From Bin87 sp965220095 (GTDB lineage Bacteria > Chloroflexota > Dehalococcoidia > Lucifugimonadales > UBA3495), in NCBI GenBank assembly GCA_965220095.1, contig OZ244805.1, positions 806,001 to 870,000 of the forward strand: a stretch of 64,000 bases of DNA. Direction: 5' to 3'. Positions 1-8,228 of this stretch are shown here, one piece after another. Position 1 is the first letter of the stretch. Every line of letters begins with the position of its first letter. The notes below the pieces were generated by a model. It had not been told where the DNA came from, made no database searches, and saw nothing but the letters and a program-made list of their open reading frames with translations. A program made the translations under genes and the position numbers.

Positions 1-27
1 CTTGAGTTTCTATGTAGCGCAATCTGG

Positions 28-75
28 CTGTCAGGGTTCTATGCTGTCAGGGTTGAATGCTGTCAGGATTCGACA
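28..75. repeat. Three tandem copies of a 16-bp unit
   Basis: Three head-to-tail copies of a 16-bp unit of the form CTGTCAGGGTTCTATG occupy 28-43, 44-59 and 60-75, with a few changes in the second and third copies. The repeat lies upstream of the aldolase gene and of its TATACT box at 145-150. Nothing suggests coding. The unit is not palindromic, so a hairpin function is unlikely; slippage-type expansion is the simplest reading. Confidence 0.7.
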
Positions 76-185
76 CAGAATTTTAGCACATTCGCCGCGC
101 CGACCCACACCGCGCGGTGCTCCGACGCCTGCGGGGGCGCGTGCTATACTCCGAAAACCCCCCCGGCGAGGAGCAAAAATCGATT

Positions 186-968
186 ATGAGCGGCGCAGAC
201 CTAAAGGCAACTCTCAAACAGGGCGGACGAATCTTCGGCACGATGATTAGCGTGAACCGCAACCCCCGCTGGATACCCATAATGGACGGCGTGGGCTTGG
301 ATTACGTCATCATCGACACGGAACATAACCCCCGCAGCCGCGGTGAGTTGGGCGATTACCTGGCGATGTTTGTGGCGACCAGCGTGGTGCCCATTGTCAG
401 GATACCGATACCGGATTCTCACTACGTCACGATGGCCATTGACGCCGGCGCACAGGGAATCCTCGCTCCGTACTGCGAGACGGTGGACCAGGTGCGCGAG
501 GTGGTTAAAGCCGCCAAGTACCGCCCGCTCAAGGGCGCGGCCGCTGAGCAGGCGTTGGCCACCGGCGAGTTTCCCAGCTCTGCCAGCCGCGAGTACCTTG
601 AAGCCCGCAACCGGGACAACATCTGCATTATCGGCATCGAAAGCCAGGCCGCCGTCGACAACCTGGACGCCATTTTGGGTGTACCCGGCATCGACGCAAT
701 CTTCGTCGGCCCCAACGACATGAGCATCTCCCTGGGCGTTCCTGACGACTACGCTCAGGAGGTGTACAAAACCACCGTCAAGGGCATCATCGACCGGTGT
801 GAGGCCAGTGGCTTGCCGACGCTGGTGCACCACCAGACGCCGGAACTGTCCGAATACTGGATTCAGCAGGGCGCGCGCTTCGTGCTGCACGGCACCGATC
901 GGCGCGCTATGGCGGAGGGCCTCCGCACCGAGTTCAGCCGCCTCCGCGACAAGGCTGCCAGTCTTTAG
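186..968 (+). CDS. HpcH/HpaI-type aldolase
   Basis: The 260-residue protein is the length of class II pyruvate aldolases of the HpcH/HpaI family, which cleave 2-keto-4-hydroxy acids with a divalent metal in the cytoplasm. Family hallmarks are visible: the IIDTEHNPRSRGEL segment near residues 42-55, a metal-ligand Glu in IGIESQAAVDN, and the Asp of VGPNDMSISLG. The ATG at 186 was chosen over upstream starts because GGCGAGGAG precedes it at normal spacing and family similarity begins here. A TATACT box at 145-150 may be its promoter. The true substrate cannot be read from sequence; 2,4-dihydroxyhept-2-enedioate aldolase is only the family name. It stands alone on this strand. Confidence 0.88.
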   Translation: MSGADLKATLKQGGRIFGTMISVNRNPRWIPIMDGVGLDYVIIDTEHNPRSRGELGDYLAMFVATSVVPIVRIPIPDSHYVTMAIDAGAQGILAPYCETVDQVREVVKAAKYRPLKGAAAEQALATGEFPSSASREYLEARNRDNICIIGIESQAAVDNLDAILGVPGIDAIFVGPNDMSISLGVPDDYAQEVYKTTVKGIIDRCEASGLPTLVHHQTPELSEYWIQQGARFVLHGTDRRAMAEGLRTEFSRLRDKAASL

Positions 969-1040
969 CCTGTTCCCGGTGGGGGCCAATGAGCCGGCGC
1001 AGATCATTGCGTCGGCTTTCTGGTCTGGCCGGTTGACGGT

Positions 1041-1325
1041 TTAGTTTCGCGATTGCCCTTCCCAGCGTTCGCGCAACGAGGCGATGTACACGCGCTCGTA
1101 GTCTCCGTGGTGGGCGTTGCCCGGGTCTTCTGCGAGTCGTTCTGCCCACATATACTCCACATCGCCCCAGATGATGGGGAACTTGGGACGGTCGAAGAAG
1201 GCGGCCACGGCGTCAAAAGGCGTGGCTTCTGCCACGTAACCCAGCATCTGGAAATTGTCGTACAGGTTGCCCTGCTCCGATACGAACCGGCCTTTCATCG
1301 CTGCCATCACCAGAAAATTGGCCAT
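1041..1325 (-). CDS. Small hypothetical protein
   Basis: This 94-residue ORF is soluble and rich in aromatic and charged residues (MAAMKGRFVSEQGN near the start, RVYIASLRERWEG near the end). I recognise no family. It lies 63 bp downstream of the thiolase gene on the same strand, so it may be the last gene of the DUF35-thiolase transcript. No clear ribosome binding site precedes the ATG at 1325; the internal Met at residue 10 is an alternative start. The amino-acid composition looks like a real protein and no larger gene overlaps it. Confidence 0.55.
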   Translation of the reverse strand: MANFLVMAAMKGRFVSEQGNLYDNFQMLGYVAEATPFDAVAAFFDRPKFPIIWGDVEYMWAERLAEDPGNAHHGDYERVYIASLRERWEGQSRN

Positions 1326-1388
1326 ATTGTGATCCAGTCTTGGCGGGTGCGCTTTACGATGCGTTCCGTCCCACGCGCGGGACGGCGG

Positions 1389-2543
1389 CTACCTGGTCAG
1401 TATGTGAACCGTGGTAACGTCGCCGGCGCCGGAGCACTGCGCCACTCCCACCCGCGCGTTTTCCACCTGACGCGGGCCAGCCTCGCCGCGCAGTTGCATC
1501 ACCGTCTCGTGAACCATGCGGATGCCGGTGGCTCCGAAGGGGTGCCCCATCGCCAGCAGACCCCCGTCAGTGTTCACCGGAATGTCGCCGGTGAGGGCCG
1601 TCCGGCCCGCCACCGTTGCCTGCCACGCCTCGCCGTAGGGCACGAGGTGCAACGCTTCGATCTGCTGCAACTCACCGATGGTGGCTGCGTCGTGAACCTG
1701 CACCAGGTCAACGTCCTCCGGCCCGATGCCGGCCATCTCGTAGGCTTGCAGCGCCGCCGGTTCGGTGCGGTAGGGACTGAACGCCGAGTGGTCGCTGCCG
1801 CGTCCGTTGTAGGAGCCGGAGGTCAGGGTGGCCGCCGCAATGCGGATGGCGCGGTTGCGGTCGATGCCGTAGGCGTCCAGCGCATCGGCGGCGCACAGTA
1901 CCGCCGCCGCCCCGCCCTCGCTGGTCGGACAGCACTGGTAAAGGGTCAGCGGGTCGGCAATCAGACGTGAGTTGAGCACGTCCTCCACCGAATAGGTTTC
2001 CTTGCGGTGGGCATAGGGGTTCAGCGACGCGTTCTGCCTGGCCTTTACCGTTACCTGAGCCAGCGCGGATGCGGGCGCGCCGGTTTCCTCCATGTAGCGC
2101 GTCATACGCAGGGCGTACCCCGCCATCATGTGGTCGCCGCCCACGTAGCGTGCCGGGCTGTCGTCGGCTGTAACGGTTACCGGCCCGCCCGGAACCTTCT
2201 CCGCTCCAAACGCCAGCGCCATGTCGAACACGCCCGAGGTGATGCCCCAGTACGCCTGCCAGAACGCCGTGGAGCCGCTGGAGCAGGCGTTTTCCACGTT
2301 GATGATGGGCACGCCGGTTAAACCCAGCTGCGCCAGCGTCGTTTCTCCGACTGACATTCCCTGGTAGTAAACGTGGCCGAAGTAGGCGATCGGAATGGCG
2401 CTCCAGGGCACACCGGCGTCCTGAAGCGCATCCACCACCGCATCGCGCCCCAGGTCGGACAGGGTCTGCTCCGGAAACCTGCCAAAGGGATGCAGGCCGA
2501 CACCGACCACCATTACCTCGCGACCGGGGCGGAACTGAGTCAT
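1389..2543 (-). CDS. Thiolase family protein (SCP-x/lipid-transfer type)
   Basis: A 384-residue thiolase-fold enzyme of the sterol-carrier-protein-x/acetyl-CoA acetyltransferase type, expected to act on 3-ketoacyl-CoA in the cytoplasm. The nucleophilic Cys lies in NVENACSSGSTAF near residue 85, the active-site His in MGHPFGATGIRM, and the second Cys in VAQCSGAGDV near the C-terminus. AGGAGG sits just upstream of the ATG at 2543, which fixes the start. The next gene upstream on the same strand encodes a DUF35 zinc-ribbon/OB protein. Thiolase-DUF35 pairs commonly form a complex in which DUF35 supports acyl-CoA binding, so the two probably work together. The substrate is unknown. Confidence 0.9.
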   Translation of the reverse strand: MTQFRPGREVMVVGVGLHPFGRFPEQTLSDLGRDAVVDALQDAGVPWSAIPIAYFGHVYYQGMSVGETTLAQLGLTGVPIINVENACSSGSTAFWQAYWGITSGVFDMALAFGAEKVPGGPVTVTADDSPARYVGGDHMMAGYALRMTRYMEETGAPASALAQVTVKARQNASLNPYAHRKETYSVEDVLNSRLIADPLTLYQCCPTSEGGAAAVLCAADALDAYGIDRNRAIRIAAATLTSGSYNGRGSDHSAFSPYRTEPAALQAYEMAGIGPEDVDLVQVHDAATIGELQQIEALHLVPYGEAWQATVAGRTALTGDIPVNTDGGLLAMGHPFGATGIRMVHETVMQLRGEAGPRQVENARVGVAQCSGAGDVTTVHILTR

Positions 2544-2622
2544 CGGGATTCCTCCTGCATAGACATTCTGAAACGAGATTCTGAAACGACAGTCGGCGGC
2601 AGACGCTGATTGACTGGCGGGA

Positions 2623-3051
2623 TTAGCTCGGTCGCCATTTGTAAACGACGCGTTCCGATTCTTCGCCTCCGCCCATTGATACCGTTTCCAGCGCCAGGGT
2701 TACCGGCATCCCCACGGTCAACGCATCGTGCTCGCACCTGATGACTTCGGCCAGCACGTGGGGGCCTTCCGGCAACTCGACCTCACCCAGCACATACGGT
2801 ACCTGGCCGGGCCAACCCGCTGGCGGCACTCGGACAATGGTGTAACTGAACAGCACGCCGTCGGCGGCCAGCTCGATGCCCTCCAGCTGCGGCGATGTGC
2901 AAGCCTGGCAGCAGGTGGCCGGCCCAAATACCGACACGCCGCACTCGCGGCAACGCATCCCCAGCAGCACTCCGCTCCGGCCATCGTCGGTCAGTCGCAG
3001 GCATCGTTCGTCAACGGAAACAGGCATAAACGCTCTCTGGCGCCGACCCAT
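2623..3051 (-). CDS. DUF35 OB-fold, zinc-ribbon protein
   Basis: About 142 residues with the layout of the DUF35 (ChsH2-like) family. A rubredoxin-like zinc ribbon comes first, with cysteines in MRCREC and CCQACTSP, followed by an OB fold containing GVLFSYTIVRVPPAG and PYVLGEVELPEGP. These proteins partner thiolases or acyl-CoA hydratases. This one sits immediately upstream of, and co-directional with, the thiolase at 1389-2543, supporting a two-protein complex. The start is ambiguous: ATG 3051 gives the longer protein, while ATG 3027 (beginning MPVSVDERC) is equally plausible. Neither has a strong ribosome binding site. Confidence 0.85.
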   Translation of the reverse strand: MGRRQRAFMPVSVDERCLRLTDDGRSGVLLGMRCRECGVSVFGPATCCQACTSPQLEGIELAADGVLFSYTIVRVPPAGWPGQVPYVLGEVELPEGPHVLAEVIRCEHDALTVGMPVTLALETVSMGGGEESERVVYKWRPS

Positions 3052-3280
3052 CGGCAACGGCGGGAATCAACTGACAGCAGTGTAAGACGCCCCCAAATTG
3101 GTGTCAATTGACGATACGCCCAGCGCGCAGATTTATGCCGGCAGCGTCATTGGTTGCCCCGTTGGCAGTCGCCTTGCGGCTCTCGCAGGCGTGGCGGCGT
3201 GGCTTGACCTCCCTTCGACCAGCGTGGTAGCGTGATTCCAGTAGCAAAACCCGATTTACCCACTGGATTGAGTTGTTCGT

Positions 3281-4912
3281 ATGGTCAACGTTCTAGGCTT
3301 GGATCCGAAGCCCGGCCGCACGTCCTGGGAGAAATCGCTGGGTGAATTTCTGGAAATCGTCACCAGCGCCAACCCGCAGAAAGTGTTCGTCGAAATCGAC
3401 GGCCAGCACATCACTTACGCGCAGTTTATGGGTCGGTGCCGCGCGGCGGCCACCATGTTCCAGCGCATGGGCATCGGGCACGGGGACCGGGTCTGCATCT
3501 TCCTGCCCAACGTGCCCGAAGTGCTGTACACCTGGTTCGGCCTGGCGCTCATCGGCGGCATCACTGTAACCATTAACACCGCTTACCGGCGCGACGAAAT
3601 GGCCTACATCCTCAACAACGCCGAGGCTTCGGCGCTGGTTGCTCATGACAGCCTGATGGACGTGGCCACGGCGGCGGCGGACAACGCCCCCGGTGTGCGG
3701 CATCGGCTGGCGGTGGGCGGCGAATCCACCCCAGACGGCTGGCAGTCCTACGCCAGACTGCTGAACGACGCGCCCGAGCTCACCGATTTACCCGACGTGT
3801 CGCCCACCGACATTGCAATGCTGCAGTACACATCGGGCACCACCGGCAACCCCAAAGGAGTAATGGTTACGCACCAGATGTATGTGTCGGCCGGCCAGGG
3901 ATTCGCCCAGTGGACCCAGGCCACCGCGGATGACCGGTTCTTTACCTGCCTGCCTTATTTCCACGCCAACGCCCAGTACTACAGCACCATGGGAACACTG
4001 GCATCGGGCGCAACTTTGGTGGTGCAGGATCGGTTCAGCGCATCCCGTTTCTGGCACCAGGTGCGCGACGCCCGGGCCACCGTGGTCAATTTCATCGGCA
4101 TGATGATGCCGGTGTTGTCCAAAAACGACCCATCCCCGGATGACGCCGACAACCCGGTGCGCCTGTTCTACGGCTCGCCGGCATTCTCGCCGGAATTTCT
4201 GTCCGACTTTGAGCAGCGGTTCGGAACCGACATCATCGTCGGCTTCGGCATGACCGAAACCTGCTACGGAACCATCGAGAGCATTCGCGGGGAACGGCGC
4301 CCCAATTCGTCCGGATTGCCGCGCCAGCATCCAGACCCGCGCTTCAGCAACACCGTGCGCATCGTCGACGATGACGGCTTGCCCGTGCCCAACGGACAGC
4401 CCGGTGAAATCACCATCCTCAATCCGGCCACCATGCCCGGCTACTGGCGCAACGAGGAACAGACCGCGCTGTCGCTGCGGGACGGCTGGTTGTTCACCGG
4501 CGACCTCGGCTGGCTGGACGACGACAACTATCTCTACTTCGTTGACCGCAAGAAGGATGTCATCCGCCGGCGGGGAGAGAACATCTCATCCCAGGAAGTC
4601 GAGGATGTTATCAAACGGCACGAGCGGGTGCTGGACTGCGCCATCATCGCCGTGCCGTCGGAGCTGGGCGAAGACGAGGTGAAAGCCTACATCACCCCTC
4701 GACCGGGCGAGTCCGTGGAGCCGGCGGAGGTCATTTACTGGTGCGCCGAACACCTGGCCTACTTCAAGGTGCCCAGGTACATTGAGGTGCGCGACGAGTT
4801 GCCCCGCACACCCAGTCTGAGGGTTCGCAAAGATGTGCTGCGCCAGGAACGGGAAGACCTGATCGCCGGTAGTTTTGATCGAGAGGCCGCAGGTATCCAA
4901 ATCCGCCGCTGA
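3281..4912 (+). CDS. AMP-forming acyl-CoA ligase, CaiC-like
   Basis: A 543-residue ANL-superfamily enzyme that would adenylate a carboxylic acid and transfer it to CoA. The P-loop-like motif is YTSGTTGNPKGVM near residues 188-200; the A5 motif is GFGMTETCYG; the A7-A8 region reads GDLGWLDDDN then DRKKDVIRRRGENISSQEVE. Overall it most resembles crotonobetaine/carnitine-CoA ligases. In the C-terminal A10 motif, LPRTPSLRVRKDVLR carries Arg where most family members have the catalytic Lys. This is found in some CaiC-like groups but merits attention. The gene is transcribed away from the DUF35 gene. The fatty or carnitine-like substrate is not determinable. Confidence 0.88.
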   Translation: MVNVLGLDPKPGRTSWEKSLGEFLEIVTSANPQKVFVEIDGQHITYAQFMGRCRAAATMFQRMGIGHGDRVCIFLPNVPEVLYTWFGLALIGGITVTINTAYRRDEMAYILNNAEASALVAHDSLMDVATAAADNAPGVRHRLAVGGESTPDGWQSYARLLNDAPELTDLPDVSPTDIAMLQYTSGTTGNPKGVMVTHQMYVSAGQGFAQWTQATADDRFFTCLPYFHANAQYYSTMGTLASGATLVVQDRFSASRFWHQVRDARATVVNFIGMMMPVLSKNDPSPDDADNPVRLFYGSPAFSPEFLSDFEQRFGTDIIVGFGMTETCYGTIESIRGERRPNSSGLPRQHPDPRFSNTVRIVDDDGLPVPNGQPGEITILNPATMPGYWRNEEQTALSLRDGWLFTGDLGWLDDDNYLYFVDRKKDVIRRRGENISSQEVEDVIKRHERVLDCAIIAVPSELGEDEVKAYITPRPGESVEPAEVIYWCAEHLAYFKVPRYIEVRDELPRTPSLRVRKDVLRQEREDLIAGSFDREAAGIQIRR

Positions 4913-4940
4913 TTCCGTGGGGCGAAAGGAAACTGTCCAG

Positions 4941-5285
4941 ATGAACAAAATTGAAGCCATTTTCCGACCCGAACGTCTCAATAACGTCAAGGACGGCCTG
5001 AGCGAAGCCGGCATCGTGGGCCTGACCGTAACCCAGGTGACCGGCCGCGGCGCCCAGGGCGGCGTTCAGGTAACCACCGCTCGCGGCTTGAGCACCGTCC
5101 GCATCGATATGCTCCCCAAAGTTAAGCTGGAAGTGGTCGTCAACGACCCCGATACCGACCGGGCCGTCGATATCATTCGCACCAACGCCATCACTGGCAA
5201 CCCGGGTGATGGCAAAATCTTCATCTATCCGGTGCACGACGCCATTCGCATCCGCACCGGCGAGCACGGCCCGGACGCTGTTTAG
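4941..5285 (+). CDS. glnB: P-II family signal protein with atypical T-loop
   Basis: A 114-residue protein matching P-II trimeric nitrogen and energy sensors along its full length: MNKIEAIFRPERL at the start, LPKVKLEVVV at residues 58-67, GDGKIFIYPV and the ATP-contacting RIRTGE near the end. Gln39 is retained in the GRGAQGG stretch. The T-loop (roughly residues 38-56) holds VTTARGLSTVRID and no tyrosine, so the uridylylation Tyr51 of enteric GlnB is missing. The loop is also two residues longer than in E. coli GlnB. The ATG at 4941 follows a GAAAGGAAA ribosome binding site, 28 bp after the ligase gene. No amtB or glnA lies nearby, so its partner is unknown. Confidence 0.87.
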   Translation: MNKIEAIFRPERLNNVKDGLSEAGIVGLTVTQVTGRGAQGGVQVTTARGLSTVRIDMLPKVKLEVVVNDPDTDRAVDIIRTNAITGNPGDGKIFIYPVHDAIRIRTGEHGPDAV

Positions 5286-5335
5286 GCCCCTGGCGAGCAA
5301 TCGCATCCTGAGCCACTGGAACCGGAGACAAGACG

Positions 5336-5818
5336 ATGCCTGAACCGCACTACTGGCTGTTCAAGTCCGAACCTTCTTCGTATTCATTCGACGACCTTGA
5401 ATCTGAAGAAAACCAGACCGCTGAATGGGACGGCGTCCGCAATTATCAGGCGCGCAACTTCATGCGTGACGATATGAAAATTGGCGACTACGTACTGTTC
5501 TACCACAGCAACGCCAAGCCGCCGGGGGTCGTGGGCACCGCCCGCATCGTCCGCGAAGGCTACCCGGACGACTCGGCCTGGAACCCCGACTCCCGCTACT
5601 ACGACCCCAAATCCGACCCGGCCAACCCGACTTGGATGATGGTGGACATCAAAGCCGACCTGCACCTGCCCCGCTTCGTCAGCCTGCAAGAATTGAAAGA
5701 CAACCCGGAATTGGCCGATATGATGGTAACCAAACGAGGCCAACGGCTCTCCGTCCAACCGGTAAAATCCGAAGAGTGGCAGGAAGTGTTAGCCATGGCC
5801 GAACGCCCCGAACCCTAA
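5336..5818 (+). CDS. EVE-domain protein
   Basis: A 160-residue protein that is a complete EVE domain, the PUA-like fold of thymocyte nuclear protein 1. Typical marks are HYWLFKSEPSSYSFDDL at the N-terminus, EWDGVRNYQARNFMR, and GDYVLFYHSN followed by GVVGTARIVREGYPD. EVE domains bind modified bases such as methylcytosine in DNA or RNA and often accompany restriction or RNA-modification functions. None is adjacent here, so its target is open. It follows glnB on the same strand with a 50-bp gap. A CCCTCTCCC hairpin downstream separates it from the convergent TPP enzyme gene. Confidence 0.93.
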   Translation: MPEPHYWLFKSEPSSYSFDDLESEENQTAEWDGVRNYQARNFMRDDMKIGDYVLFYHSNAKPPGVVGTARIVREGYPDDSAWNPDSRYYDPKSDPANPTWMMVDIKADLHLPRFVSLQELKDNPELADMMVTKRGQRLSVQPVKSEEWQEVLAMAERPEP

Positions 5819-5841
5819 CCTCAGCAAGCTCGACAAAAAGC

Positions 5842-5864
5842 CCCTCTCCCTTGATGGGAGAGGG
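5842..5864. repeat. CCCTCTCCC hairpin between convergent genes
   Basis: A 9-bp perfect stem CCCTCTCCC / GGGAGAGGG with a TTGAT loop, followed by a second AGAGGG run. The same 23-bp hairpin recurs at 7713-7735. It lies between two converging genes and could act as a bidirectional terminator, but has no T-tract. It is best described as a REP-like dispersed palindrome. Confidence 0.75.
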
Positions 5865-5965
5865 TTCGGGAGAGGGCGCCATTCCTCACTAACAGCGTTT
5901 TGGGGAGTGGAATCCGTCCACAGCACGGTCCTTTATAGCACGGTCGCCTTCACAACAGGGCCCCG

Positions 5966-7639
5966 TTACAACGCCCCGCTGATCGTGATGTCCAGGAGCG
6001 CCGGCTTGCCGCTGTCAAACGCACGCTTTACGGCCGGTCCGATTTCGTTAGGGTCGTCGACTCGCTCCCCGTGCACGCCCATCGCCTGCGCCATCATCGC
6101 CAGATCCAGGCGATTCGCAAATTCCATGCCCACGTATTCGCTGTCCCGCTCCCGGTCGTCCAGCATATCGCGGAGGTATACCTCCATGTTGACCTTCAGG
6201 ATGCGGTAGGCCTGGTTGTTGCAGATGGCGTAGACTACGGGAATGTTGTACCGGCTGGCCGTCCATAGCGCCTGCACCGTGTACATTGAGGCCCCGTCGC
6301 CAACCACGGCCAGCACCGGCCGGTCCGGATGCGCCAGCTTGACGCCCAAGGCTCCCGGCATGGCCCAACCCAGCGCGCCGCCACGGATGCCGTAGATGTC
6401 CCCCGGTTTGGTGAATTCAAAGGCCCGGTTTACCGCCGGGCGAGAAGTTACCGCCTCGTCGGCCACAATGGTATTGGGTGGCACGGCGGCGGCCAGCTCG
6501 CGCATCATCCGCTCCACGGGCATTGGCAGGTTGTCCCAGGTGGGCTTGATGCGCTCCTGGTAGCGTTCGTCGCCCCGCCGGCGGGCATCAGCAAGCGTGG
6601 CGGCTCTGGTGGCGGCGGCCTCGCGTTGGCTGCCGTTCATCTCGGAGTCCAGCGACTCCGCCAGGTCGGCCATACCGGCGCCTGGGTCGGCGAGTATGCC
6701 AACCTCAGTGGGGTAGTTCTTTTCAATCTCCCAGTAGGCGCTGTCCAGGTGGATAAGCCGAGTGTCGGGTTTCAGGAAGGGAACATCCACGTACAGGAAC
6801 GACGCGAACACATCGGTGCCCACGGCCAGCACCACATCGGCGTTATCGAACTGTCGCGCCGTCGCCGGGCTGTTCAGGTTCAGCATCCCGCCCCATTGCG
6901 GGTGGCCGGTCGGGAAGTTTACCTCGGAATACGACGTGGCGAGCACCCGCGCGCCGGTCTGCTCGGCAACTTGCACGACTGCATCCACCGCGCCGGATTG
7001 CGCCACGCGGTCTCCAACCACAATTACCGGATTCTGTGCCGACGCCAGCAGCTCAGTCGCCTTGGCGATGGCAGCCGTGTCGGGCCGTATCCTGAAATAC
7101 CCTTCCGATGACGGCGTCGACTCAAACTCAATCTCCTCGTCCATTGTGTCCCACGGAAAGGACACGAACACCGGCCCGCTGGGCGGCGTCTTGGCCTCTT
7201 TGAACGCCCGGCGTATGGCCACCGGAATGTCGGACGCATGCCGGATTTCGGCGCTCCACTTGGTGTACTGCTTGGTCATTTCCACCAGGTCGCCCGACAG
7301 CACCGGTTCGCTAATCAGCATCCGGGTGTCCGAGTTGCCGGCGGTCAGTACCAGAGGCGTGCCGCCCCGGAAAGCGTTGTACAGCCCGCTGATTCCGTTG
7401 GCTAAGCCGCCGGCGATGTGGATGTTGGCGAAGGCCGGTTTGCCGGTGGCCCGTGCGTAGCCGTCGGCCATACCCACCGCAGTGCCTTCCTGCAAAGCCT
7501 GGATGTATTGCAACTGCGGGTAGTCCTGCAAACCATCCAGAAAGGGCGTTTCGCTGGTGCCGGGGTTGCCGAATATGTACTCCACACCTTCGGACACCAA
7601 CATCTGGGCCAGGGCGTGCTTGCCTAGCATCTTGGGCAT
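5966..7639 (-). CDS. TPP-dependent decarboxylase, benzoylformate-decarboxylase-like
   Basis: A 557-residue three-domain thiamine-diphosphate enzyme. The N-terminal domain contains EYIFGNPGTSETPFLDGL and the catalytic Glu in ALQEGTAVGMADGYARATG. The C-terminal TPP/Mg site is GDGASMYTVQALWTA followed by ICNNQAYRILK. NPGT and the Q-rich segment resemble benzoylformate decarboxylase and related 2-oxoacid decarboxylases more than acetolactate synthase. The ATG at 7639 is used because GGGAG precedes it and homology begins at LGKHALAQMLVSEG; the frame stays open 24 codons further upstream. A second TPP enzyme of this superfamily occurs at 44101. Substrate unknown. Confidence 0.86.
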   Translation of the reverse strand: MPKMLGKHALAQMLVSEGVEYIFGNPGTSETPFLDGLQDYPQLQYIQALQEGTAVGMADGYARATGKPAFANIHIAGGLANGISGLYNAFRGGTPLVLTAGNSDTRMLISEPVLSGDLVEMTKQYTKWSAEIRHASDIPVAIRRAFKEAKTPPSGPVFVSFPWDTMDEEIEFESTPSSEGYFRIRPDTAAIAKATELLASAQNPVIVVGDRVAQSGAVDAVVQVAEQTGARVLATSYSEVNFPTGHPQWGGMLNLNSPATARQFDNADVVLAVGTDVFASFLYVDVPFLKPDTRLIHLDSAYWEIEKNYPTEVGILADPGAGMADLAESLDSEMNGSQREAAATRAATLADARRRGDERYQERIKPTWDNLPMPVERMMRELAAAVPPNTIVADEAVTSRPAVNRAFEFTKPGDIYGIRGGALGWAMPGALGVKLAHPDRPVLAVVGDGASMYTVQALWTASRYNIPVVYAICNNQAYRILKVNMEVYLRDMLDDRERDSEYVGMEFANRLDLAMMAQAMGVHGERVDDPNEIGPAVKRAFDSGKPALLDITISGAL

Positions 7640-7712
7640 TTCTCTACTCCCGAGTTTGAATCGTGCCGATAACCTTTCATCGCGCATTCCCCAGCGATCC
7701 GGGGATTTCATC

Positions 7713-7735
7713 CCCTCTCCCTTGATGGGAGAGGG
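7713..7735. repeat. CCCTCTCCC hairpin, second copy
   Basis: The same CCCTCTCCC-TTGAT-GGGAGAGGG hairpin as at 5842-5864, followed by direct GGGTCAGGGTGAGGG-type runs up to about 7785. It lies between the TPP enzyme gene and the glyoxalase-fold gene, both on the minus strand. It is within the 5' leader region of the TPP enzyme rather than at a converging gene end, which argues against a pure terminator role for this repeat. Confidence 0.75.
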
Positions 7736-7797
7736 TCAGGGTGAGGGTGATAATTCCCGGGTGGAAGGGGGTCAGGGTGAGGGCGAAGCTCCCGGTA

Positions 7798-8205
7798 TTA
7801 CTGGTAAATCATCCACTCCAGCAGGTTGTTGTCGGGGTCGCGCGCGTAGAGGCTCACCGCCGGCAGCACGCCGCGCTGACGGGCGCCCTTCCGGGGGCCC
7901 GGCCCTCGGACAATTTCCACGCCGGCATCGGCCAGCATCTGCTGGCAGTCCTCAACGGAACCGTCCCATACGAAGCAGATATCGGTGCAGCCCGGCACAG
8001 CAGTCGGCCCACGATAGTCGGCCAGGTAACCTTCCGGGTGGACGTTGATCTTGGAATCGCCGACCTGGATCGAAAAGATGTTGGCCGTGCCAGCCCGCCA
8101 TTCCATCTCGTCGTTGATCGAGAATCCCAGGTTCTTGTAGAACGCCATCAGCCGATTGGCGTCGGCAGTGGGCATCGCGATGTGGTCAATTCCCACGGTG
8201 GACAT
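7798..8205 (-). CDS. VOC (glyoxalase/bleomycin-resistance fold) protein
   Basis: A 135-residue vicinal-oxygen-chelate protein. It starts STVGIDHIAMPTADANRL, with the first metal-ligand His, and ends ARDPDNNLLEWMIYQ, the usual second beta-alpha-beta motif with a metal-ligand Glu. SKINVHPEG supplies a further His. GGAGGTA precedes the ATG at 8205, which excludes the longer reading frame running upstream inside the hydrolase gene. It lies 23 bp after the alpha/beta hydrolase gene on the same strand and is probably co-transcribed. The family includes dioxygenases, isomerases and resistance proteins; the reaction cannot be assigned. Confidence 0.9.
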   Translation of the reverse strand: MSTVGIDHIAMPTADANRLMAFYKNLGFSINDEMEWRAGTANIFSIQVGDSKINVHPEGYLADYRGPTAVPGCTDICFVWDGSVEDCQQMLADAGVEIVRGPGPRKGARQRGVLPAVSLYARDPDNNLLEWMIYQ

Positions 8206-8228
8206 AAAGTTACCTCCAAAATCCTGGG

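Noticed and set aside
201..1007. A 268-codon minus-strand frame
   Set aside because: Antisense to the HpcH/HpaI aldolase; composition is that of a shadow frame.
1053..1970. A 305-codon plus-strand frame
   Set aside because: Antisense to the thiolase and the small downstream gene, with no recognisable domain.
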